Shown here piece by piece: positions 1 to 6,820 of a stretch of DNA of 8,256 nt. This DNA comes from an uncultured Acidobacteriota bacterium (GTDB taxonomy: Bacteria > Acidobacteriota > Vicinamibacteria > Vicinamibacterales > UBA8438). How positions within the stretch are numbered: position 1 is the first letter of the stretch; the number at the start of each line of letters is the position of its first letter. The stretch spans positions 1 to 8,256 of the forward strand of contig CALBET010000512.1 of assembly GCA_937888665.1 (NCBI GenBank), read 5' to 3'. Below the pieces are notes generated by a model, which worked only from the letters and a program-made list of their open reading frames with translations, searched no databases and was not told where the DNA came from. Both the position numbers and the translations under genes were made by a program.

Positions 1-2
1 TG

Positions 3-479
3 CGCGTGGCGGGCAACGAGATGGACGAGGCGATCATCTCGTACATCAAGAAGACGTACAACCTGCTGATCGGTGAGCGGACGTCCGAAAACATCAAGAT
101 GAAGGTCGGTTCCGCCTACGGTCTCGACGAGCGCATCACGATGGAGATCAAGGGGCGGCACCTGATTGAAGGTGTGCCCAAGACGATCACGGTCACCGAC
201 GAAGAGATCCGCGAGGCGTTGGCCGAGACGGTGAACGTGATCGTCGACGCGGTGCGGGTCGCACTCGAGCGCACGCCGCCGGAGCTGTCGGCCGACATCG
301 TCGACCGCGGCATCGTGCTGACCGGCGGCGGCTCGTTGCTGAAAAACCTGGACAAGCGATTGCGTGAGGAGACGGGCTTGCCCGTCGCGATGGCGGACGA
401 CCCGTTGTCGTCGGTCGTGCTGGGCGCCGGGCAGATGCTGTCGGATTTCGGATTACTCCGGAAGATCTCGATTGACTAA
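3..479 (+). CDS. mreB: Rod shape-determining protein MreB, C-terminal part (5' end outside window)
   Basis: MreB is the bacterial actin homologue. It forms membrane-bound ATP-dependent filaments under the inner membrane that orient the elongation machinery (MreC, MreD, RodA, PBP2). Only about the last 158 residues are present, against roughly 340-350 for a whole MreB, because the window begins inside the gene; the frame is open from the first base. Diagnostic stretches are VAGNEMDEAI, then IKKTYNLLIGERT, then the actin-fold nucleotide-binding loop LTGGGS at nt 318-335, and a C-terminal VLGAGQML segment. The last 8 nt overlap the mreC start, and the rest of the mre/mrd cluster follows on the same strand. 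Any promoter would lie upstream of the window. Identification is secure. Nothing suggests a broken gene; the truncation is only the window edge. Confidence 0.97.
   Translation, partial: RVAGNEMDEAIISYIKKTYNLLIGERTSENIKMKVGSAYGLDERITMEIKGRHLIEGVPKTITVTDEEIREALAETVNVIVDAVRVALERTPPELSADIVDRGIVLTGGGSLLKNLDKRLREETGLPVAMADDPLSSVVLGAGQMLSDFGLLRKISID
460..464 (+). promoter_or_regulatory. Ribosome binding site that supports a TTG start for mreC
   Basis: A GGAAG purine run lies 7 nt before the TTG at 472, inside the last codons of mreB. No ATG or GTG lies in frame between here and the MreC membrane segment, so this site decides the start. Its position inside mreB implies that ribosomes finishing mreB can start mreC. 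Confidence 0.6.
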
Positions 480-1317
480 ATTTCGTCGTCGCACCGGTGT
501 CCTGTTGGTGGCCGTGGTGATCGGCCACATCGTGTTGATCTCCGTCCAGGTCAACGCGCCGTCAGGGGTGCGGGTGCTCGAAGCGGTGACATTCGGCGTG
601 TTTTCGGCGGTGCAGCGAGGCGTGGCTCGGGCGGTGGGTGGGGTCACCGGCGTGTGGGACGGCTATGTGGGGTTGGTGTCCGTGCAGGCCGAGAACGCCA
701 CGCTACGCCAAGACGTGGCCCAGCTGCAGCTGCGGCTGCAGCGGGAACGCGCGATGGCGCAACGGGCTCGTGGACTGGAAGCGCTGCTGGGGTTCCGGCG
801 CGATGCCGTGTACTCGACGGTCAGCGCCAGGGTGATTGCGGGAGACGCGACGCCGTATTTCCGCACTGTGACCATCGATCGCGGCACTGGCGACGGGGTG
901 CGTCGCGACTCGGCCGTCGTGTCGCCGGATGGGGTGGTTGGCCGGGTGCTCAGTGACCCCGCGACGCGTGCGGCGAAGGTGCAGCTGTTGGTCGACCGGA
1001 GCGCGGCGGCTGGCGTGTTGATCGAGCGGACCCGGGTGGCGGGGGTGGTCATGGGCGGCGTTGACGCGGGCCTGCTGCGCATGGAGTACGTGTCGAAACT
1101 GGATGATGTGCGGGTTGGCGACAACGTCGTGACCTCCGGCGCCGATGGCGTCTATCCCAAGGGGATCCCGGTCGGCCAGGTGCAGGACGTCGGGGGCGGA
1201 CCTGGGCTCTACCAGACGATTCATGTGCGCCCGCATGTGGCATTCGGTGACCTGGAGGACGTGCTGGTCATCGTGCCGGGTCCCGCCACGTCGACGACTG
1301 CAGCCGGTGGCGAGTGA
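472..1317 (+). CDS. mreC: Rod shape-determining protein MreC
   Basis: MreC is a single-pass inner-membrane protein with a large periplasmic part that scaffolds the elongasome and activates PBP2-RodA. Starting from TTG the protein is 281 aa, normal for the family. Residues 2-8 are basic (KFRRR), residues about 9-27 form one membrane helix, and residues about 66-108 form a heptad-rich coiled coil (AENATLRQ, QLQLRLQRE), the dimerisation helix. Residues about 115-270 are the paired beta-barrel region with family-like stretches ARVIAGD, TIDRGTGDGV, GVVGRV, LLVDRS, VVTSGADGVYP and GIPVG. The C-terminus ends in a short Thr/Ala/Gly tail. The TTG start is chosen from the GGAAG site 7 nt upstream and because it leaves the basic N-terminus intact; an earlier start would run far into mreB. 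It overlaps mreB by 8 nt and mreD by 4 nt, so translation of all three is probably coupled. Confidence 0.94.
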   Translation: MTKFRRRTGVLLVAVVIGHIVLISVQVNAPSGVRVLEAVTFGVFSAVQRGVARAVGGVTGVWDGYVGLVSVQAENATLRQDVAQLQLRLQRERAMAQRARGLEALLGFRRDAVYSTVSARVIAGDATPYFRTVTIDRGTGDGVRRDSAVVSPDGVVGRVLSDPATRAAKVQLLVDRSAAAGVLIERTRVAGVVMGGVDAGLLRMEYVSKLDDVRVGDNVVTSGADGVYPKGIPVGQVQDVGGGPGLYQTIHVRPHVAFGDLEDVLVIVPGPATSTTAAGGE

Positions 1318-1835
1318 AAACGGCGCGAGTCGGGCTGGCGTTGGGCCTGGCCCTCGCGTTGCAAACGACGGTGGCACCGCTCCTGGCCGGAGCCGGCGTG
1401 ACCGTCGATCTGGTGCTGGTGGTGGTCGTGTTGATTGCGATCACCCGCGGGGCGGTCGGCGGGCTCTGGGCCGGTACGGTCGGTGGGTTGTTGCAGGACG
1501 CGCTCTCCGGTGGCGTGATCGGCGTCGGCGGACTGGCGAAGACGCTCGTGGGCTACGTGGTGGGCGCGTTCGCCGTGCAGTTCAACGTGTCGCGACCGTG
1601 GCACCAGGGGCTCGTGGTCTTTTTCGCGTCGCTGGCGCACGCCGCGTGTTTCGTGGGGTTGTACAGTCTGTTGTCGGACGACCGAATGGCCACGTCCGAG
1701 GTTGGCGTGTTGACCCAGGCCACGGCGAACGCGGTGGTTGGGGGCGGGATCGCGGCGGCGCTGAGGGCCGCTCCCGAGGCTCTCACCCGGCGGCGGCTCC
1801 GTCGGCGAAGCTTGACGCGGCGCTTCGGCGGATAA
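1314..1835 (+). CDS. mreD: Rod shape-determining protein MreD
   Basis: MreD is a small polytopic inner-membrane protein that works with MreC in the elongasome; its molecular role is poorly defined. The 173-aa product has the usual length. It is almost wholly hydrophobic, with about five or six membrane segments, and carries the family-like loop GLLQDALSGG followed by GVGGLAKTLVGY at about residues 59-81. The C-terminus is strongly basic (RRRLRRRSLTRR), consistent with a cytoplasmic end. The start is a GTG that overlaps the mreC stop as GTGA, a classic coupled start. Sequence conservation in MreD is low, so the call rests on topology, that loop, and position between mreC and mrdA. A 33-nt gap separates it from mrdA, with no terminator visible. 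Confidence 0.92.
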   Translation: MKTARVGLALGLALALQTTVAPLLAGAGVTVDLVLVVVVLIAITRGAVGGLWAGTVGGLLQDALSGGVIGVGGLAKTLVGYVVGAFAVQFNVSRPWHQGLVVFFASLAHAACFVGLYSLLSDDRMATSEVGVLTQATANAVVGGGIAAALRAAPEALTRRRLRRRSLTRRFGG

Positions 1836-1868
1836 TCGAGCGGTGAGACGAATGGCAGTGAGCCGGTG

Positions 1869-3773
1869 ATGAGACGCGAACTCGAGACAAACGGAGAGGA
1901 ACGTCGCGACAGCATGATGCTGCCGCTGGTCCTGCTGCGGTCCTCCGTCGTCCTGGCGTTCGCGGCGCTCGGTGTCGGGTTTTGGCTCCTTCAGGTCGTG
2001 CAACACGATAAGTATCACCAGCTTGCCGAGAACAATCACCGGCGAACCATCGGCCTGCGCGCACCCCGAGGAAACGTGTTCGACCGCGATGGGCGGGTGC
2101 TGGTGGAGAACCGCAATTCGCTGAACATCTCGCTGGTCCGCGAGCAAGTGGACGATCTGGAGAGCACCCTCGCGTTGCTCTCGGAGGTGTCCGGGGTCCC
2201 ATCGGCGGCGCTGTGGTCGGTGGTGGAGCGGAACCGCAGAGACCCGGCCTATCAACCGATCTTACTGATCCGGGATGCGACCATCGGCCAGGTGTCGGCG
2301 GTCGCCGCGCACGCGCTTGAGTTGCCCGGGCTCTTCGTGCAGGAATTGCCGGCGCGACACTACAAGACGGCGGAGGTGGCGGCGCATCTGTTCGGGTACG
2401 TGGGGGAAGTCAGCCAATCGCAGATGGCGACGGCCGAATTCGAAGGCGTACGCAGCGGTACCGTGGTGGGAAAGTCCGGTATCGAGAGCACCTACAACCA
2501 GCTGCTGATGGGGCAGGACGGCGCCCGGCAAGTGGTGGTTGACGCCATCGGTCGCGAGATCGACACCGTGGGAGAAATTGCGCCGGCCGAAGGCCGACAG
2601 CTGCAGTTGACCCTCGATTACGACCTGCAGGAGGCGGCTGAGGCCGCGTTCAGGCTGGCCGGCTTCGACGGGGCCGCCGTGGTGCTGGACCCACGGTCCG
2701 GCGAGATCCTGTCGTTGGTGAGCCTGCCCGCCTACGATCCCAATGCGTTTGCCATGGGGATCGACAGCGACACCTGGAGCGGCCTCAACGACGATACCCG
2801 ACGGCCGTTGAACAACCGCGCCTTGCAGGGGAGATACTCTCCCGGGTCCACCTTCAAGATTGCGATGGCCGTGGCCGCGCTGGAGGAGGGGGTGGTGGAC
2901 GCCGACGATCGGGTGACGTGTAACGGGGGCGCGACCTTCTACGGACGTTTCTACAAGTGTTGGGGAACGCACGGGAGCGTCGACATGCGCGAGGCGCTCG
3001 AGCAGTCGTGCAATACCTATTTCTACACGCTGGGCCAGAAGATGGAGGTGGACCAGATTCACCAATGGGCCACCGCGCTCGGCTTAGGCGTGCTGAGCGG
3101 TATTGATCTGCCGCACGAGGTTCAGGGGCTGGTACCGTCGACGGCCTGGAAGCGCGAGGCGCGCGGCGAGCCGTGGTACCCCGGTGAAACCATTTCGGTG
3201 GCGATCGGGCAGGGGACGGTCGACGTGACGCCGCTCTCGCTCGCGGTCATGATGGCCACGGTGGCGAACGGCGGCACCCGGGTCACGCCGCATCTGCTCA
3301 AGGCGGTGAACGACGGCGACGGGTGGGTCCCGGCCCAGCCCCCCGGGCCCCGTTCGCAGGTCCACCTGTCTCCAGAGACCATCAGTGCCGTGACCGAGGG
3401 GCTCTGGCGTGTCGTGAACGGGCGTGGCACCGGTGGTCGGGGCCGCATCGAGGGCAGGGACGTCATCGGCAAGACTGGTACTGCCCAGGTGATCTCGCTG
3501 AAAGGGCGGGCGGCAGCCGGCGAGACGGACCCTGAGTTCTTCGACCACGGGTGGTTTGTCTTCGCGGCGCCCGCCGGCGCGCCGGAGATCGCCGGGGTCG
3601 TGTTTGGCGAACACAACGAACATGGGTCGCTCAGCGCGCCTATCGCGAAGCACGTGATGGAGACGTACTTCGCGAAGAAGGAAGGGCGCCCGCTCCCGGT
3701 GTTGCCGCTCCCGGCCACGCCCACTCCGGAGGCCGTCCCGCCGGTGGCGGTGACCGCGGTGGCAGGAAACTAG
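1869..3773 (+). CDS. mrdA: Penicillin-binding protein 2, elongation-specific peptidoglycan transpeptidase
   Basis: PBP2 is the class B transpeptidase (D,D-crosslinking) that pairs with RodA to build lateral wall peptidoglycan; its catalytic domain is periplasmic. The product is 634 aa from the ATG. Residues 1-15 form a charged cytoplasmic leader (RRELE, EERRD), about 18-45 a membrane anchor, and about 55-235 the pedestal with LRAPRGNVFDRDGR. The transpeptidase domain (about 245-605) has all three active-site motifs: STFK with Ser327 and Lys330, SCN at 380-382, and KTGTAQ from Lys535. The tail (about 608-634) is Pro/Val/Ala-rich. A GTG directly before this ATG (1866) and an ATG at 1914, preceded by GGAGAGGA with a long 13-nt spacer, are alternative starts. 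I prefer 1869 because the charged leader resembles what I recall of acidobacterial PBP2. Together with rodA 6 nt downstream, this is PBP2 rather than the division enzyme FtsI. Confidence 0.95.
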   Translation: MRRELETNGEERRDSMMLPLVLLRSSVVLAFAALGVGFWLLQVVQHDKYHQLAENNHRRTIGLRAPRGNVFDRDGRVLVENRNSLNISLVREQVDDLESTLALLSEVSGVPSAALWSVVERNRRDPAYQPILLIRDATIGQVSAVAAHALELPGLFVQELPARHYKTAEVAAHLFGYVGEVSQSQMATAEFEGVRSGTVVGKSGIESTYNQLLMGQDGARQVVVDAIGREIDTVGEIAPAEGRQLQLTLDYDLQEAAEAAFRLAGFDGAAVVLDPRSGEILSLVSLPAYDPNAFAMGIDSDTWSGLNDDTRRPLNNRALQGRYSPGSTFKIAMAVAALEEGVVDADDRVTCNGGATFYGRFYKCWGTHGSVDMREALEQSCNTYFYTLGQKMEVDQIHQWATALGLGVLSGIDLPHEVQGLVPSTAWKREARGEPWYPGETISVAIGQGTVDVTPLSLAVMMATVANGGTRVTPHLLKAVNDGDGWVPAQPPGPRSQVHLSPETISAVTEGLWRVVNGRGTGGRGRIEGRDVIGKTGTAQVISLKGRAAAGETDPEFFDHGWFVFAAPAGAPEIAGVVFGEHNEHGSLSAPIAKHVMETYFAKKEGRPLPVLPLPATPTPEAVPPVAVTAVAGN

Positions 3774-3779
3774 CGACGC

Positions 3780-4880
3780 ATGCTCGAACGACGACTCTAT
3801 CGGCACATCGACTGGCTACTGCTGCTGGCCGTGCTGGTGTTGTGCGTGATCGGCGTCGTCATGATCTACAGCACGACCTACGATCCGACGACCGGTCTCG
3901 CCGGGTCACAGGTGTCCACCCAGCTGTGGGCGCTGGGTCTGGGGCTGATCGGGTTCATCGTCATGCTCTCGGTCGACTACCGGTGGTTCTCGGATTCCAC
4001 GGTACTGATCTGTCTCGCCCTCCTGGCGGCCTTGGGCTACGCGTTGATGTTCGGGACGACCGGCGGCGGAGCCCGGCGGTGGATCGGCCTCGGCCTGTTC
4101 AATCTGCAGCCGTCCGAGTTTGCGCGCATCGTGGTGGCGCTGGCACTGGCCACGCTCTTCGCCGATCGACGGCGAGGGCCGCAGACGCCGACCGGGTGGT
4201 TGATGACGGCGCTCATTGTCGGCACCCCGTTCCTGTTGATTGCCCAACAGCCGGACCTCGGCACGGCGGTGACGTTGCTGCCCGTGTGTTTCGGTATTCT
4301 CGTGTTTGCCGGTCTGCGGCTTCGGTATGTCGCCGTGCTCCTGCTGCTCGCCGTCCTGACGGCACCGGTGGCGTGGACATACGGGTTACAGGACTACCAG
4401 AAGCAGCGGATCTCGAGTTTTCTCGATCCGGAGCAGGACGCGCACGGCGCTGGCTATCAGCAAATTCAGGCCCGGATCACCGTCGGGTCTGGCGGGCCAC
4501 TTGGGAAAGGGTTCCTGGGCGGCACGCAGAGTCAGTACAACTTTCTGCCGGTGGCACACAACGACTTCATCTTCTCGGTGCTCGCTGAAGAGCAAGGGTT
4601 CCTGGGCGTGGTCGTCGCGCTCGGGCTGTATCTGTTCGTCATCCTGCGGGGGCTCGACGCCGCCCGGCTGGCCAAAGACCGTTTGGGCACATTCCTGGTG
4701 GTCGGCCTCATGTCCGGGTTTGGGTTTCAGGTGATCTACAACATCGCCATGTCGGCAGGGCTCGCGCCGGTGAAAGGGCTCACATTGCCGTTGATGAGCT
4801 ACGGCGGGTCTTCCGTCATTGCCACATTGGCGGCGTTCGGACTGGTCCTCAATGTGAGGATGCGCCGATTTACGAACTAG
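3780..4880 (+). CDS. rodA: Peptidoglycan glycosyltransferase RodA (SEDS family)
   Basis: RodA is the SEDS-family polymerase that joins lipid II into glycan strands during cell elongation, in complex with PBP2. At 366 aa it is close to the usual length of about 370. About ten hydrophobic segments span the protein. Family signatures are GGARRWI (about 96-102), LQPSEFAR (110-117), QQPDLGTA (156-163), then AHNDFIFSVLAEE with Asp262, which aligns with the catalytically essential Asp of E. coli RodA, and LPLMSYGGSS (336-345) near the C-terminus. The ATG start has AGGA 12 nt upstream, inside the mrdA 3' end. Only 6 nt separate it from mrdA, so the enzyme pair is made from one message. FtsW is the main alternative, but the PBP2 and mre neighbours, and the absence of division genes, favour RodA. 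Confidence 0.95.
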   Translation: MLERRLYRHIDWLLLLAVLVLCVIGVVMIYSTTYDPTTGLAGSQVSTQLWALGLGLIGFIVMLSVDYRWFSDSTVLICLALLAALGYALMFGTTGGGARRWIGLGLFNLQPSEFARIVVALALATLFADRRRGPQTPTGWLMTALIVGTPFLLIAQQPDLGTAVTLLPVCFGILVFAGLRLRYVAVLLLLAVLTAPVAWTYGLQDYQKQRISSFLDPEQDAHGAGYQQIQARITVGSGGPLGKGFLGGTQSQYNFLPVAHNDFIFSVLAEEQGFLGVVVALGLYLFVILRGLDAARLAKDRLGTFLVVGLMSGFGFQVIYNIAMSAGLAPVKGLTLPLMSYGGSSVIATLAAFGLVLNVRMRRFTN

Positions 4881-5028
4881 GCATGTGGCGAGCTCGGGGG
4901 CGACACCTCGGGTCCGCCACTCACACACGCCGTCGCGTGACGCTGGCGACAGTGGCTGCGCGGACGGCACGGAAGCGGTCGAGACCGCCGATGAACACAC
5001 CCTGGCGCCACGTCCTGCCGTCGATGCT

Positions 5029-5051
5029 CCCACACGCCACTGGTGTGTGGG
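5029..5051 (+). promoter_or_regulatory. Strong stem-loop in the leader of rng
   Basis: CCCACACGCC pairs with GGTGTGTGGG across a 3-nt ACT loop, giving ten pairs with a single G-U. It starts 95 nt before the rng ATG and is not followed by a T-run, so a Rho-independent terminator is unlikely. A structured leader on an RNase E/G-family gene could be a site for self-cleavage control, as known for E. coli rne; that function is inference here. Confidence 0.5.
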
Positions 5052-5111
5052 GTGTCCGGGTAGAGACCGGCGTGTTGGGTGGAATCGGGTCTGGACCCTC
5101 CTTCCGCACCT

Positions 5112-5115
5112 GGAG
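5112..5115 (+). promoter_or_regulatory. Ribosome binding site of rng
   Basis: GGAG lies 8 nt before the ATG at 5124. It selects this start over an in-frame upstream GTG at 5079, whose extra 15 residues have no resemblance to the RNase G N-terminus. Confidence 0.6.
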
Positions 5116-5123
5116 CTGTATTC

Positions 5124-6746
5124 ATGAACAAGGAGATGATCATCTCCACGAGCGGTCACGAAACGATGGCCGCCATTCTCGAAGACGACGAAGTGGTGGA
5201 GATCTTCGTCGAACGCGACCAGTCACTCGGCGCCGCCGGCAACATCTATAAAGGGCGTGTGTCGAAGGTCCTGCCGGGGATGCAGGCCGCCTTCGTCAAC
5301 CTGGGCCTCGAGCGCGACGGTTTCCTCTACGTGGCGGACGTCATCGATCCGTTGGCGTCGATGGATGGGATCGACGCCGACGGCGACGACGACGAGTCGG
5401 AGTCGGACGACAAGAGCGGGGAAGGCACGGCGAGTGCCGACTCAGGCTCGGGTTCGGGTTCCGGCTCGGGAGGCGGGCGAGGCCGCGGGCGCGGCCGAGG
5501 GCGCGACCGCAATCAGTCAGACCTGCCGATCGACAAGCTGCTGACCGCGGGGCAGGAAATCGTGGTGCAGGTTGTGAAGGAGCCGCTCGGCACGAAGGGC
5601 GCGCGCATCACCTCGCACGTGTCGATCCCCGGCCGATTCCTGGTCTTCATGCCCACCGTCGACCACATCGGGGTGTCACGCAAGATTGCGTCCAGAGAAC
5701 AGCGAGGCCGGCTTCGACGGATTGTCCGAGACTTCCGTACTGAGCACGGAATGCCCGGGGGCGTCATCATTCGCACCGCGGCGGCCGACCGGCCCGAAGA
5801 AGACATCATCAGCGATTTGACGTATTTTCACGAGTTGTGGACCGCGACCCTCCAAAAAGGTGAGAACAAGCGGGCGCCGGTGTGTATCCACCGGGAAGAG
5901 AGCCTGGTCGCGAAGCTGCTACGCGACCTGCTGACCGACGACTTTTCCACCATCCGCATCGACGACGCCGGGGAGTATCAGAAGGCGGTCAAACTGATCG
6001 AGCGGATCATGCCGGACATGGTGTCCCGCGTACATCGCTACGACAAGAACTTTCCAATTTTCGAGGAATACGGTGTGCAGGCCGAGATTGACAAGGGGCT
6101 GCGCAGCAAGGTGTGGCTGAAGTCCGGCGGCTACATCGTCATCAACCAGACCGAGGCGCTCGTGGCGATCGACGTCAACACCGGGCGTTACGTCGGGAAG
6201 CGGACCGGTCGTCTCGAGGATACCATCGTCAAGACCAACCTCGAAGCGGTCAGTGAGATCGTCCGGCAGGTCCGCTTGCGCGATCTCGGGGGCATCATCG
6301 TGCTCGACTTCATTGACATGGAGGAGCGCAAGAATCGCCAGGCCGTGTATCAAGCGTTCGAGCAGCAGATCCGACGCGACCGCTCGCCGTCGAAGGCGGT
6401 CCAGGTGACGGAGTTCGGCCTCATCATCACCACCCGCAAGCGGGTCAAGCAGAGCCTCGAGCGTCAGCTGACCGAGCCGTGTCCGTACTGCTCGGGGAGC
6501 GCGGTTGTGAAGTCGACCTCCACGATCTGCTTCGAGATCTTGTCTGAACTGCGGAAAATCAGCAGTGACCTGAACGGCCACCGCGTCCAACTGCGCGTCA
6601 ATCCGGATGTCGCGCGGGCGCTGAAGGCGGAAGAGCGAGGGGTGCTGAAGGAGATCGAGCGAACCCTGGCCAGGCAGATTACCCTGCGGCCCGATCCGCT
6701 CCTACATCACGAGCAGTTCGATGTGATGACCGTGGAGAAAGGGTAG
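5124..6746 (+). CDS. rng: Ribonuclease G (RNase E/G family endoribonuclease)
   Basis: RNase G cuts single-stranded AU-rich RNA, preferring 5'-monophosphorylated ends; in E. coli it matures the 16S rRNA 5' end and degrades some mRNAs. The product is 540 aa against 489 for E. coli. An S1 RNA-binding domain begins with GNIYKGRVSKVLPGMQAAFVN (about 40-60) and resumes after residue 134 with VVQVVKEPLGTKGARI. The two parts are split by a low-complexity insert at about 77-133 that accounts for most of the extra length. The 5' sensor/RNase H-like region follows. Catalytic metal ligands are visible as Asp350 in AIDVNTGR and Asp395 in LDFIDM. The zinc-link cysteines are Cys453 and Cys456 (CPYC). The C-terminus (HHEQFDVM) matches RNase G, and there is no long RNase E-type degradosome tail. 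In E. coli, rng (cafA) also follows mreBCD. A likely terminator begins 14 nt after the stop. Confidence 0.95.
   Translation: MNKEMIISTSGHETMAAILEDDEVVEIFVERDQSLGAAGNIYKGRVSKVLPGMQAAFVNLGLERDGFLYVADVIDPLASMDGIDADGDDDESESDDKSGEGTASADSGSGSGSGSGGGRGRGRGRGRDRNQSDLPIDKLLTAGQEIVVQVVKEPLGTKGARITSHVSIPGRFLVFMPTVDHIGVSRKIASREQRGRLRRIVRDFRTEHGMPGGVIIRTAAADRPEEDIISDLTYFHELWTATLQKGENKRAPVCIHREESLVAKLLRDLLTDDFSTIRIDDAGEYQKAVKLIERIMPDMVSRVHRYDKNFPIFEEYGVQAEIDKGLRSKVWLKSGGYIVINQTEALVAIDVNTGRYVGKRTGRLEDTIVKTNLEAVSEIVRQVRLRDLGGIIVLDFIDMEERKNRQAVYQAFEQQIRRDRSPSKAVQVTEFGLIITTRKRVKQSLERQLTEPCPYCSGSAVVKSTSTICFEILSELRKISSDLNGHRVQLRVNPDVARALKAEERGVLKEIERTLARQITLRPDPLLHHEQFDVMTVEKG
5442..5510 (+). repeat. Low-complexity Ser-Gly then Gly-Arg coding repeat inside the rng S1 domain
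   Basis: Residues 107-129 of RNase G are alternating Ser-Gly dipeptides (five SG units), a short glycine run, then alternating Arg-Gly dipeptides ending in RDR. Just before it, at residues 86-97, lies an acidic run (DGDDDESESDD). The DNA is correspondingly repetitive (TCGGGT/TCCGGC units, then CGAGGC/CGCGGG units), which is prone to slippage. It falls between conserved S1 strands, so it is presumably a surface loop. Confidence 0.85.
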
Positions 6747-6760
6747 GACCTGAATCGGTC

Positions 6761-6795
6761 GGCCACCACGCGCCAAGGCACGGCGCGTCGTGGCC
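6761..6795. terminator. Probable bidirectional terminator between convergent genes
   Basis: GGCCACCACGCGCC (6761-6774) pairs with GGCGCGTCGTGGCC (6782-6795) over a 7-nt loop, with one C-C mismatch in 14 positions. It sits in the 74-nt gap between the rng stop (+ strand) and the stop of the secreted-protein gene (- strand), exactly where a shared terminator is expected. Neither side has a good T-run, so termination may be partly factor-dependent or the stem may act mainly as a 3'-end stabiliser. Confidence 0.65.
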
Positions 6796-6820
6796 TTACG
6801 GGGAACCCGCCGACGGGCCG

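Larger units (their letters stand above)
4881..5123 (+). other. Non-coding spacer and probable rng leader, rich in inverted repeats
   Basis: This 243-nt gap is the longest non-coding stretch in the cluster. It holds the strong hairpin at 5029-5051 (listed separately). It also has weaker elements: GTGGCG 4885-4890 against CGCCAC 4915-4920 with a long loop, GTCGC against GCGAC at 4932-4950 with a 9-nt loop, and a near-palindrome GGGTC/GACCC at 5087-5098. Open frames across it are Arg-rich and look like no protein family. I see no convincing -35/-10 pair and no T-run after any stem, so whether transcription stops after rodA or continues into rng is unresolved. Confidence 0.5.

Noticed and set aside
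720..741. CAGCTG/CTGCAG repeat and near-palindrome
   Set aside because: It encodes the QLQLRLQ heptads of the MreC coiled coil, so the repetition is explained by the protein.
1221..2255. Long open frame of 344 codons on the - strand opposite mreD and the start of mrdA
   Set aside because: It is antisense to firmly identified genes, its product is rich in Arg, His, Pro and Gln as expected from reversed GC-rich codons, and it matches no family.
3551..4588. Open frame of 345 codons on the + strand overlapping mrdA and rodA in another frame
   Set aside because: The translation is Arg/Gly-rich without motifs, and both overlapped genes are unmistakable in the other frames.
5087..5098. GGGTC-TG-GACCC inverted repeat upstream of rng
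   Set aside because: The loop would be only 2 nt unless one pair opens, so it is a weak hairpin; it is mentioned only as part of the leader.
4386..5159. Antisense open frame reaching through the rodA-rng gap
   Set aside because: Most of it is the reverse of rodA; the part in the gap has no recognisable domain or ribosome site, so the gap is treated as non-coding.
4883..5251. Small + strand open frames in the rodA-rng gap
   Set aside because: They are Arg-rich, run into rng out of frame, and lack a suitable ribosome site or family resemblance.
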